Assembly (NCBI GenBank): GCA_902623915.1 | Contig: CACNVM010000006.1 | Coordinates: 1-41,418 of the forward strand | Direction: 5' to 3' | DNA length: 41,418 nt | Source of the DNA: an uncultured Pelagibacteraceae bacterium | Lineage (GTDB): Bacteria > Pseudomonadota > Alphaproteobacteria > Pelagibacterales > Pelagibacteraceae | Shown here: positions 10,708 to 17,700 of the stretch, one piece after another | Layout: each line of letters opens with the position of its first letter | Position numbering within the stretch: position 1 is the stretch's first letter | Translations under genes and position numbers: made by a program | The notes under the pieces: model-generated | Told to the model about the DNA's origin: nothing | Databases searched by the model: none | The model's input: only the letters and a program-made list of their open reading frames with translations

Positions 10708-11399
10708 TTTTTTTTGTTATTTAAATATTTTTCCCAAAGATCTGGTCTCTGGCGACGTGTTATATCCTTAGATTGTGATAAACGCCAGTCCTTAATTTTT
10801 GCATGATCGCCTGATAATAGTACTTCTGGAACGCTTTTTTTTTCCCAAATTTGAGGTTTTGTGTATTGAGGATATTCCAGTAAACCATTTTCGAAGCTTT
10901 CATCGTCTTTGGATTTTTCATTACCTAGAACTCCTGGCAGTAATCTTAAAACAGAGTCTAAAACAACAAATGATGCGGACTCACCTCCGGATAAAATATA
11001 ATCACCAATACTAATTTCCTCGATATTTCTTGTGCTTAAAATACGTGCATCAATTCCTTCAAAATGACCACAAATTAAATTTATTGTTTTCTCTTTGGTT
11101 AGATCTTTTGCAAATTTTTGGTCAAACTTTTTACCTTTTGGAGAAAGATAAAATACTCTTTCATTCTTTTTTAATTTACTATCCAAAGATTTTCCTAAAA
11201 CATTTGGTTTTAATAACATTCCACTGCCTCCTCCAAACGGTGTATCATCAACTGTCTTGTGTTTGTCTTCAGCAGAGTCTCGAATATCAATAACTTCTAA
11301 ATCCCAAATTTTTTTTCGTAAAGCTTTTCCGTAAAGACCCTTGCTTAATGGTCCTGGAAAAATTTCAGGATATAGAGTAAATACTCGAGCCTTCCACAT
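10704..11399 (-). CDS. trmD: tRNA (guanine37-N1)-methyltransferase
   Basis: Methylates G37 next to the anticodon using S-adenosylmethionine, preventing +1 frameshifting. 231 residues. The SPOUT-family trefoil-knot region is clear: [25 protein letters not shown] and the downstream [10 protein letters not shown]. The N-terminal [19 protein letters not shown] and [12 protein letters not shown] match TrmD. In most bacteria the order is rpsP-rimM-trmD-rplS. Here the gene immediately upstream is an NTF2-like ORF, not rimM. Confidence 0.97.
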   Translation of the reverse strand: MWKARVFTLYPEIFPGPLSKGLYGKALRKKIWDLEVIDIRDSAEDKHKTVDDTPFGGGSGMLLKPNVLGKSLDSKLKKNERVFYLSPKGKKFDQKFAKDLTKEKTINLICGHFEGIDARILSTRNIEEISIGDYILSGGESASFVVLDSVLRLLPGVLGNEKSKDDESFENGLLEYPQYTKPQIWEKKSVPEVLLSGDHAKIKDWRLSQSKDITRRQRPDLWEKYLNNKKK

Positions 11400-11411
11400 T
11401 TTTTTCTTTCT

Positions 11412-11732
11412 TTATTTAGGTAACTTAGTTGCACCAGTTTCTTGGTGTACTATTTTTCCATCTTTAAATTTGTAATAAGACATAACCGCTTCTTTGTTAC
11501 CATCCGCAAAGCTTGCTATAGCGTGCATGAATCCTACTTCGTTGTTTTCAAAAAGAATTCTCTCTTTTTCAAGTTTGACATCTTTCATACCAACCCATTT
11601 AACCACATCGTCTTTCGACAATGTTTTTCCAGACGCATGCATAAGAAATTTAAAATCATCATGCATAACTTCCCTTGCACCGTTTTCATCACCTGCATTT
11701 ATTACTTTTACTAATTTCTGTATTATAGACAT
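11412..11732 (-). CDS. NTF2/SnoaL-like small protein in the rimM position
   Basis: 106 residues, no signal peptide or membrane segment. The start HxLVKVINAGDENGAREVM-like pattern, DDFKFLMH, then ASFADGNKEAVMSYYKFKDGKIVHQETG resembles the SnoaL/NTF2 fold (N-terminal helices, then strands ending in a 'DGKI' hairpin). The fold assignment is by pattern only and no catalytic residues are evident. The start overlaps the rpsP stop by one base (TAATG) and trmD follows after 12 nt, so it is co-translated with ribosome-biogenesis genes. It shows no resemblance to RimM (PRC-barrel, about 165 residues). Function unknown; a role in ribosome assembly is inference from position only. Confidence 0.75.
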   Translation of the reverse strand: MSIIQKLVKVINAGDENGAREVMHDDFKFLMHASGKTLSKDDVVKWVGMKDVKLEKERILFENNEVGFMHAIASFADGNKEAVMSYYKFKDGKIVHQETGATKLPK

Positions 11733-12160
11733 TATTTTTTATCCTCTTTCTTTGGTTCCTCTTTCTTAGCTTCCTGTTTAGGAGCTTCTTTTTTTGGTTC
11801 CTCTTTCTTAGCTTCCTGTTTAGGAGCTTCTTTTTTTGGTTCTTCTTTTCCGTCTTTTTTTCTATCTTTTTTCGGAATTGCTTTATTAGGATTATTTCCT
11901 GGTTTAGGCATCGGCATAATTTGAGCTTCACCAAGAATTCTAGACACTCTCAAAGTTGGTTTTGCACCTTTACTTAACCAATGTTTAACCCTCTCAGCCT
12001 CAATTGTAATTCTTTCCTTTTTCTCTTTAGGTAAAAGCGGATTAAACAATCCAACCTTTTCAATAAATCTGCCGTCTCGTGGAAATCTACTGTCAGCAAT
12101 TACAATTTTATAAATTGGTCTTTTTTTTGCACCAATCATTGATAGTCTTATTTTTAACAT
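11732..12160 (-). CDS. rpsP: Ribosomal protein bS16 with a repeat-containing charged tail
   Basis: 30S subunit protein needed early in assembly. Residues 1-80 are the canonical domain (LKIRLSMIGAKKRPIYKIVI, DSRFPRDGRFIEKVG, ERVKHWLSKGAKPT). The protein is 142 residues, against about 80-90 in most bacteria. The last 50 or so residues are Lys/Glu/Pro/Ala-rich and contain a 14-residue unit (EEPKKEAPKQEAKK) repeated twice, encoded by a 42-bp tandem repeat. It follows ffh by 12 nt. The tail is likely disordered; its role is unknown. Confidence 0.95.
   Translation of the reverse strand: MLKIRLSMIGAKKRPIYKIVIADSRFPRDGRFIEKVGLFNPLLPKEKKERITIEAERVKHWLSKGAKPTLRVSRILGEAQIMPMPKPGNNPNKAIPKKDRKKDGKEEPKKEAPKQEAKKEEPKKEAPKQEAKKEEPKKEDKK
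11754..11837. repeat. 42-bp direct tandem repeat inside rpsP
   Basis: Two adjacent copies of a 42-bp unit (11754-11795 and 11796-11837) appear identical by eye, with the first 5 bases of a third copy at 11838. The unit starts with ggttcctctttcttagcttc on the plus strand. It encodes the 14-residue acidic/basic repeat of the bS16 tail. The length is a multiple of three, so copy number can change without breaking the frame. Confidence 0.9.
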
Positions 12161-12172
12161 TTTTCCCTTTCT

Positions 12173-13522
12173 TTATTTTAGTTGATTAAATAGTTCAGGT
12201 GGCATTCCACTTTGCGGACCGCCCCCTTTTGACATCTTTTTCATCATTTTGGACATCATCTTAAACTGTTTGAGCAATCTATTTATCGTTTGCACATCAG
12301 TTCCAGATCCTAAAGAAATTCTCTTTCTTCTGGATCCACTTATAATATCAGGATTTGATCTTTCCTTTTTTGTCATTGATAAAATTATTGCCTCATTAGA
12401 AATTAATAATTTTTCATCAATATTTGCATTTTGCATTTGCTCTTTTACTTTACCAACACCAGGTAAAAGAGAAAGCACTCCTTCCATACCACCCATTTTT
12501 TTCATTTGCCTTAATTGAAGTAGGTAGTCATCAAAGGTAAAATTTCCTTTTTTAATTTTTTCTTCAGTTAATTTTATTTTTTCTTCATCAAGATCTTGAG
12601 AAGCTTTTTCTACAAGAGAAACAATATCTCCCATTCCAAGAATTCTATTTGCCAATCTATCAGGATGAAAAGTCTCAAGATCATCAATTTTTTCACCAAC
12701 ACCAAGAAATTTTATAGGTTTTCCAGTAGTTTGCTTCATACTTAAAGCAGCACCACCACGACCATCTCCGTCTACTCTAGTCAAAATTATGCTTGTTAAA
12801 TTAACTGCTTTATCAAATTCTGAGGCAAGATTTACGGCGATTTGACCTGTTAAAGAGTCTGCTACAAGCATTGTTTCAACAGGTTTAACTGTATCTTTGA
12901 TATTTTTAATTTCTGACATCATGCTTAAATCTATTTGAGTACGACCTGCTGTATCAAAGATTATGACATCTGTTCCAGCAAGATTAGCTGCGTTTAAAGC
13001 TCTCTGGGCAATATCAGCAGGTACTTGATCTTTGATTATAGGAAGTGCATTTAAATTATTTTTTTCACAAAGGACTTTTAATTGTTCTTGTGCGGCTGGC
13101 CTATAAATATCTAAGCTCACAAGTAGAATTTTTTTATTAAGACTCTTTTCAAGATTTTTCGCTAATTTAACAGCTGTGGTAGTTTTACCAGATCCTTGTA
13201 AACCAACCAAAAGGATAGAAGCAGGAGGTACAGCCTTCAAATTTATTTCTTCTGTTTTACCACCTAATACCTCTACTAATTGATCATAAACTATCTTCAC
13301 TAACATTTGGCCAGGTGATGTTGATCTAATAATTTCTTGGCCAATTGCTTTTGGTTTAATATCTTCAATAAATTTTTTAACTACAGGTAATGCTACGTCA
13401 GCAGCCAGTAAAGCCTGTCTAATTTCTTTTAGGCCAGTTTCAACCTGAGCCTTGTTTAATGAAGGAGCTTTCTTTAAATTGTTAAAAATTCCTTCTAATT
13501 TACTTGTTAAAGTCTCAAACAT
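12173..13522 (-). CDS. ffh: Signal recognition particle protein Ffh
   Basis: SRP54 GTPase that delivers ribosomes making membrane proteins to FtsY. About 449 residues: N domain (1-90), G domain with GLQGSGKTTTAV (P-loop), DIYRPAAQEQL, DTAGRTQ and TRVDGDGRGG, and methionine-rich M domain with SRRKRISLGSGT for SRP RNA binding. I place the start at the ATG at 13522 (MFETLTSKL), the usual N-terminus of the family, and not at the in-frame GTG 18 nt upstream, which would add MLEKRK. Its receptor gene ftsY is encoded divergently 1 kb away. Ffh heads a long minus-strand gene run and is preceded by a structured leader. Confidence 0.96.
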   Translation of the reverse strand: MFETLTSKLEGIFNNLKKAPSLNKAQVETGLKEIRQALLAADVALPVVKKFIEDIKPKAIGQEIIRSTSPGQMLVKIVYDQLVEVLGGKTEEINLKAVPPASILLVGLQGSGKTTTAVKLAKNLEKSLNKKILLVSLDIYRPAAQEQLKVLCEKNNLNALPIIKDQVPADIAQRALNAANLAGTDVIIFDTAGRTQIDLSMMSEIKNIKDTVKPVETMLVADSLTGQIAVNLASEFDKAVNLTSIILTRVDGDGRGGAALSMKQTTGKPIKFLGVGEKIDDLETFHPDRLANRILGMGDIVSLVEKASQDLDEEKIKLTEEKIKKGNFTFDDYLLQLRQMKKMGGMEGVLSLLPGVGKVKEQMQNANIDEKLLISNEAIILSMTKKERSNPDIISGSRRKRISLGSGTDVQTINRLLKQFKMMSKMMKKMSKGGGPQSGMPPELFNQLK

Positions 13523-13626
13523 TTTTCTTTTTTCCAACACCTATCGCACTAGTGGGCGAACCCTCGCTGACTAGTGTCGATCCCTTTATTTCTAAAGGCA
13601 CCGCAAAATCTATCATTTGCGGAAGT
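13523..13626 (-). ncRNA. Candidate structured 5' leader (three hairpins) upstream of ffh
   Basis: Three inverted repeats follow each other. Read on the minus strand, the first is CCGCAAA/TTTGCGG (13616-13622 with 13601-13607, 8-nt loop). The second is CCTTTA-GAAA-TAAAGG (13083-style short hairpin at 13583-13598), closed by a GNRA-type GAAA tetraloop in the minus-strand RNA. The third is a two-part stem: ATCG (13578-13581) plus CACTAGT (13570-13576), pairing with ACTAGTG (13547-13553) plus CGAT (13543-13546), with one bulged base at 13577 and an inner GCGA/TCGC stem (13564-13567 with 13556-13559) capped by a 4-nt loop. The GNRA loop favours the ffh orientation. It does not contain the GGAAGCAGC-type motif of SRP RNA. 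Whether it is an autoregulatory leader or a separate RNA is unknown. Confidence 0.55.
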
Positions 13627-13632
13627 GACGAG

Positions 13633-13661
13633 AAGCTACAATTAAGGGTTTTAAAAGTCAA
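13633..13661 (-). promoter_or_regulatory. Candidate sigma70 promoter for the ffh run
   Basis: On the minus strand TTGACT (13656-13661) lies 17 nt before TAGCTT (13633-13638). The -35 is good (5/6) and the -10 is poor (3/6). Transcription would begin near 13626, just before the first leader hairpin, which is why I report it. It was found by eye only. Confidence 0.35.
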
Positions 13662-13669
13662 TGAATAAT

Positions 13670-13675
13670 TATACT
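13670..13675 (+). promoter_or_regulatory. Candidate -10 element for dapF
   Basis: TATACT ends 8 nt before the dapF ATG at 13684, so the transcript would be nearly leaderless. No convincing -35 is seen 16-18 nt upstream. Confidence 0.3.
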
Positions 13676-13683
13676 AATCAATT

Positions 13684-14502
13684 ATGACTACAATTAACGC
13701 TTACAAAATGGATGGCTTGGGTAATGATTTTGTCATTATTGATAGAAGGAAAAATTCTATTAATTTAACAAAAGAAAAAATTATAGAATTGGGCAGCAGA
13801 TCTAACATCGGCTTTGATCAGGTAATCTTTATAGAAAAAGAAAAAGAAAACTCTTTTCCTATAACAATTTTTAATTCTGATGGAGGTGAAGTAAGTGCAT
13901 GTGGAAATGGATCTAGATGTGTTGCTTATCTTTTGGGTAAAAATTTAAATACAAAAGAAATAAAACTTAAGACAAACAATCGATTACTAAATGCAAGAAT
14001 AGTGGGAAATTTAGAAGTAGAACTTGAAATGGGAAAACCTTTATATGGATCTGAAGAGATTCCATTGTCAAAGACAATTAATCCAGCAAATATAACTTTA
14101 GAGATAGATAAAAATAAATTTACAGGTGGGTTTTGCGTAAATGTAGGAAATCCACACATAATTTTTTTTGTTAAAGATTGTTTTGAATATGATTTAAAAA
14201 CAATAGGACCAAAAATTGAAAACCATAGTCTATTTCCGGAAAAAACAAATGTAACAATGGCTCAAGTAATTGATGAAAATAATATAACGGTTAATGTTTG
14301 GGAAAGAGGTGCGGGACAAACAAAAGCATGTGGAACAGCAGCTTGCGCAACAGCCGTTGCTGCCTTCAAGAATAAACTAGCTTATAATGAGGTAGATATA
14401 AAATTTAAGGAGGGTTTTTTAAATATAAAAATAGATAAAACAGACAATTTATTTATGACAGGCCCTGTATCAGAAGTTAAAAAAATTGACTTTCAAACAT
14501 AA
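13684..14502 (+). CDS. dapF: Diaminopimelate epimerase
   Basis: Converts LL- to meso-diaminopimelate for lysine and peptidoglycan without a cofactor. 272 residues, two mirrored domains. The two catalytic cysteines are visible: Cys73 in SACGNGSRC and Cys216 in KACGTAACAT. NDFVIID near 14-20 and NPHIIFF near 156-162 also fit. The stop overlaps the ftsY start by one base (TAATG). In many alphaproteobacteria a tRNA methylthiotransferase gene (mtaB) lies between dapF and ftsY; it is absent here. Confidence 0.97.
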   Translation: MTTINAYKMDGLGNDFVIIDRRKNSINLTKEKIIELGSRSNIGFDQVIFIEKEKENSFPITIFNSDGGEVSACGNGSRCVAYLLGKNLNTKEIKLKTNNRLLNARIVGNLEVELEMGKPLYGSEEIPLSKTINPANITLEIDKNKFTGGFCVNVGNPHIIFFVKDCFEYDLKTIGPKIENHSLFPEKTNVTMAQVIDENNITVNVWERGAGQTKACGTAACATAVAAFKNKLAYNEVDIKFKEGFLNIKIDKTDNLFMTGPVSEVKKIDFQT

Positions 14503-15377
14503 TGAAGTTTTTTGAAAATTTTAAATTTAGTAATTTATTTAGTAAAAAAAAGATAGATGAAAACATTCTGGACAAGTTTGAAGAACTTCTTATTGAGTCA
14601 GATGTTGGTACTCAAATAGCTGCGGATCTTAAAGAAAGATTTAAAAAAGAGAAAATAGGAAAAGAAATTAAAGATGAAAAAGAAATATTTGATTTTCTTG
14701 CGGAACAAATATCTAAAATACTTAATCCATTCGAGGGCAAACTAAACAATCTTTATAAGGTTTCTCCTTCGATAATAGTTGTAGCGGGAGTAAATGGTGT
14801 AGGAAAAACAACAACAATAGGAAAACTTGGAAAATTATTTAAAAATCAGGGTAAAAAAATAGTTTTTGGTGCAGCCGATACTTTTAGAGCAGCAGCTATT
14901 GAACAGCTAGAGGTTTGGTCTAAAAAAATTGGAGCTGAATTTGTTAAATCAGATTTAGGAACAGATCCTGCATCTGTTGGATATAAAACTGTAAAGTTTG
15001 CTGAAGATAATAAATTAGATATTGCATTTATCGATACTGCCGGAAGACTACAAAATAAGAAAAATCTTATGGAAGAATATAGAAAAATATTTACTGTGCT
15101 CAAAAAAATAAATCCTGAATATCCTCACGAGACTATTTTAGTGCTAGACGCCACAACAGGACAAAACGCCATAAATCAAGTAGAAGAATTTAAAAAAATA
15201 TCAAATTTAACTGGTTTAATAATTACGAAATTAGATACTTCAGCAAAGGGAGGCATATTGTTAGCTATATGTAAAAGATTTGGTTTACCTATAATTGCTG
15301 TTGGAATGGGAGAGAAAGAGACTGATTTACACCCGTTTAATTCTGCTGACTTTTCTAAAATACTTATTAAAAATTAG
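14502..15377 (+). CDS. ftsY: SRP receptor GTPase FtsY
   Basis: Membrane-docking partner of Ffh. 291 residues made of the NG core only: N domain (about 1-85), then GVNGVGKTTTIGKL (P-loop), DTFRAAAIEQL, DTAGRLQNK, TKLDTSAKGG and the closing GMGEKETDLHPF. The acidic N-terminal A domain of E. coli FtsY is missing, as in many alphaproteobacteria and minimal genomes. Membrane binding must rely on the N-terminal amphipathic region. Translationally coupled to dapF. Confidence 0.96.
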   Translation: MKFFENFKFSNLFSKKKIDENILDKFEELLIESDVGTQIAADLKERFKKEKIGKEIKDEKEIFDFLAEQISKILNPFEGKLNNLYKVSPSIIVVAGVNGVGKTTTIGKLGKLFKNQGKKIVFGAADTFRAAAIEQLEVWSKKIGAEFVKSDLGTDPASVGYKTVKFAEDNKLDIAFIDTAGRLQNKKNLMEEYRKIFTVLKKINPEYPHETILVLDATTGQNAINQVEEFKKISNLTGLIITKLDTSAKGGILLAICKRFGLPIIAVGMGEKETDLHPFNSADFSKILIKN

Positions 15378-15379
15378 AA

Positions 15380-15859
15380 ATGAAAATATCAAAAAAAATA
15401 GAACCGATTATTTCAGGAATATCTGCATCAATAGTCATAGGGGTTCTCGCATTTTTAACTTTAAGAACATCTGCTGGGATATGGTTAATGTTTTCTTTTG
15501 GAGCAACTGTTTTTTTAGTTTTTGCTCTATATAAATTAGAAACTGCACAACCAAAAAATATTTTCTTTGGCCATCTGGTCTCGGTTTTAGTAGGTATTAT
15601 TTTTAATGAGACAATTGGATTTTCTTTTTATTCTCTTGGTTTGTCAGTTGGAATTGCTGTGACTTTAATGATTTATTTAAAAGTCATGCATCCTCCTGCA
15701 GCTTCAAACCCTTTGGTAGTTTTATTTACAGATGTATCTTTCGAATTTATTTTATTCCCAGTGATATTTGGGGCTATAGCAATAATTATAATGTCAGTTT
15801 TTATTAATAAAGTAGTTTTAAAAAGAAAATATCCAAATAAAAAGAATTGGTTATATTGA
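15380..15859 (+). CDS. HPP-family integral membrane protein
   Basis: 159 residues with about four membrane helices (about 10-28, 33-50, 58-90, 118-140). The family-naming motif is present in KVMHPPAASNPLVV (near residue 93-106), and TLRTSAGIW-like and short Gly-rich helices fit the HPP domain. HPP proteins in plants and cyanobacteria have been linked to nitrite transport into plastids, but the bacterial role is not established, so I do not assign a substrate. It starts 2 nt after ftsY and its 3' end overlaps the convergent hydrolase gene by 9 nt. Confidence 0.8.
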   Translation: MKISKKIEPIISGISASIVIGVLAFLTLRTSAGIWLMFSFGATVFLVFALYKLETAQPKNIFFGHLVSVLVGIIFNETIGFSFYSLGLSVGIAVTLMIYLKVMHPPAASNPLVVLFTDVSFEFILFPVIFGAIAIIIMSVFINKVVLKRKYPNKKNWLY

Positions 15860-16642
15860 TTTTAAAAATTTATCTAAAGCCTCTAACAAATTTTCATTAT
15901 ATTCCATCATGTGATCATCATCTTTTGGAAAATAAAAATATTTAGGTTCATTGGCCTCGGAAAAAACCTTTTTACCCATCTTAAATGGAACGATCTTATC
16001 ATTTTCTCCATGCATAACTAAAATTGGAATTTTAATATTTTTTAATTTTTTTATAGTTTCATACCTGTCTTTTAAAAGAAGAGAAACTGGTAGATAAAAA
16101 TAGTAATGTTTTCCGGCATCAACCATTGATGTAAATGGTGATTCTAGAATAAGTCCAGCATAATTTTTATTTTGTGAAACTTCGGTTGAAACTCCAGTTC
16201 CAAGTGACTCACCATAAATAATAATTTTTTCATCTTCAACGTTTTGCTTATTTAACCATCTTAAAGCATCTCTTGCATCCTGGTATAATCCTTCTTCTGT
16301 AGGTTTGCCCTCATTTCCACTAAATCCTCTATATGCTACGATCAAAAAATTTATATCAAAATCTTTTATTAAATTTAGTTTATATATTCTATTACTTAAA
16401 TTTCCAGCATTTCCATGAAAAAATATCAGAGTTTTTTTTTGTTTAAGATCTTTTTTGTGAAACCAGGCTTTCAGTTTTTTTCCATCTGATGTAGGAATAT
16501 AAACTTCTTCATAATTAAAATTTGCTTTCTCAGACGTATAATTATTTTCAGAAGGATGGTAAAGCAGACTTCTTTGGTAAAAGAAAACAAAAATTACTAT
16601 CAGAAGGTAACATAAAATAAGTATCGTCACTAAAGTGAACAT
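15851..16642 (-). CDS. Membrane-anchored alpha/beta hydrolase (BEM46/ABHD13-like)
   Basis: Serine hydrolase with one N-terminal membrane helix (FTLVTILILCYLLIV) and a soluble domain. Motifs: oxyanion region FFHGNAGN, nucleophile elbow YGESLGTG, Asp in MHGENDKIVPF, and catalytic His in DDDHMMEY. These, with LESPFTSM, fit the BEM46/ABHD13 group, whose substrates are poorly known. I use the ATG at 16642, 4 nt after the upstream gene's stop. An alternative ATG at 16672 would add 10 residues and overlap that gene by 26 nt. It is the last gene of the run that begins at the TRAP transporter. Confidence 0.85.
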   Translation of the reverse strand: MFTLVTILILCYLLIVIFVFFYQRSLLYHPSENNYTSEKANFNYEEVYIPTSDGKKLKAWFHKKDLKQKKTLIFFHGNAGNLSNRIYKLNLIKDFDINFLIVAYRGFSGNEGKPTEEGLYQDARDALRWLNKQNVEDEKIIIYGESLGTGVSTEVSQNKNYAGLILESPFTSMVDAGKHYYFYLPVSLLLKDRYETIKKLKNIKIPILVMHGENDKIVPFKMGKKVFSEANEPKYFYFPKDDDHMMEYNENLLEALDKFLKSI

Positions 16643-16646
16643 ATAT

Positions 16647-17549
16647 TTAAGTTTTTTTTGCAAAATACACACCTATTAGTACTAGTGAGGCACCTAAATA
16701 ATGAAAGTTTTGTAGCTGCTCCCCAAAAAAAATGATTCCATAAATTGCTGCATAAATTGTATAGAGATAAAGAGTAAAACCAGTGATAGAAGCACCCAAG
16801 TATTTTTGAGCTTTCGCATATAAAGTAAATGCAATTACACCAGGGGATATAGCGCCAAATAGAACCCAAAAGGTAAAATAAATATCAAAGTTTGTTCTAT
16901 TTATTAAAATTTCTTCCATAACATAAAATGGAAATAGTGATAATGCCCCAAAAAAAGAGATTAAAGTAAATCTTATAAAAAAACTAAATTTGAACTTCCA
17001 ATGAATTAAATAAACTGAATACAAAGCCCATCCTAATGCAGCACCAAGCATCCATATATCACCAGATGTAAACTGAGTATTAATCAATAAATTTAAATCA
17101 CCTTTACAAATAATAGCTAATACACCAACAATACAAATGACTAACCCAAATATTTGTTTAGTTTTTATTAGTTCCTTAAGAATAAAAGTTGATAATAAAA
17201 TTATAAAAACTGGAGAAGATGTATATATAATTCCCATATTTGCCATAGTTGTTGTCTTTCCAGCAATAAATGGGAATGCACCACAAATACCACAACCCAT
17301 AAGACCTAAAAAAAATAGTTTAAAAAATTCTGGCCTAATTTTTTTAAAGTTTTTTAAAATAGGTTTATAAAAAAAAGGAATAAGTAAAAGAAAAGTGGTG
17401 ACCCATCTCCAAAAGGCAAGTGATATGGGTGGGACAAACTCAACGCCACCTCTAGCTATGATTAAATTGCTAGACATAAAAACTGGTTGTAAAAATAATA
17501 AAAAATATGGATAGATTTTACTATTACTTTTTTTGGATGAAGGCTTCAT
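16647..17549 (-). CDS. EamA-family (DMT superfamily) transporter
   Basis: 300 residues, ten hydrophobic segments in two five-helix EamA halves. Indicative patterns are LIIARGGVEFVPP-SLAFWRW near the first helix pair, SSPVFIILLSTFILKE closing half one, and YLGASITGFTLYLYTIYAAI and FGEQLQNFHYLGASLVLIG closing half two. Family members export small metabolites such as amino acids, or take up nucleotides and other compounds; the substrate cannot be told. The start lies inside the 58-residue gene upstream (26-nt overlap). Confidence 0.88.
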   Translation of the reverse strand: MKPSSKKSNSKIYPYFLLFLQPVFMSSNLIIARGGVEFVPPISLAFWRWVTTFLLLIPFFYKPILKNFKKIRPEFFKLFFLGLMGCGICGAFPFIAGKTTTMANMGIIYTSSPVFIILLSTFILKELIKTKQIFGLVICIVGVLAIICKGDLNLLINTQFTSGDIWMLGAALGWALYSVYLIHWKFKFSFFIRFTLISFFGALSLFPFYVMEEILINRTNFDIYFTFWVLFGAISPGVIAFTLYAKAQKYLGASITGFTLYLYTIYAAIYGIIFFGEQLQNFHYLGASLVLIGVYFAKKT

Positions 17550-17700
17550 AAATCATCATAAAAATTACCAAGCCCATAAGAATATAAACTGGAAGAACGT
17601 CAGTAAAACTAATCATCATTGATCTAGTTAAAGTAGTCGCTAGCCCTACTAAAAAAGCAACAGCGAGAAAACATCCAACTATACTTGTTAATTTATTCAT
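17524..17700 (-). CDS. Small two-helix membrane protein, 58 residues
   Basis: An ATG at 17698-17700 opens a frame ending in TAA at 17524-17526. It encodes two hydrophobic segments (about residues 5-22, with GCFLAVAFLVGLA, and 37-52, with VYILMGLVIFMMI) joined by TTLTRSMMISFTDV, and a short charged tail ending IQKK. The start overlaps the amidase stop (ATGAATAA arrangement, 8 nt) and the end overlaps the EamA gene by 26 nt, so it fits the operon with no spare space. No homolog recognised. The coupled start and clean hydrophobic pattern make a real gene likely. Confidence 0.65.
   Translation of the reverse strand: MNKLTSIVGCFLAVAFLVGLATTLTRSMMISFTDVLPVYILMGLVIFMMIYEAFIQKK

Noticed and set aside
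11689-11934. Alternative-frame lysine-rich frame over the rpsP tail
   Set aside because: It is a by-product of the repetitive A/G-rich coding strand; the rpsP frame is clearly the real one.
13538-13540. GTG at 13540 as the ffh start
   Set aside because: It would add MLEKRK before the standard MFETLT N-terminus; the ATG at 13522 fits the family.
13523-13626. The ffh leader as SRP (4.5S) RNA
   Set aside because: The conserved GGAAGCAGC-type core and long single-hairpin form are absent; three separate stems are seen instead.
17137-17370. Plus-strand open frames opposite the EamA gene and other minus-strand genes
   Set aside because: Antisense frames with no recognisable family, lying wholly inside well-supported genes.
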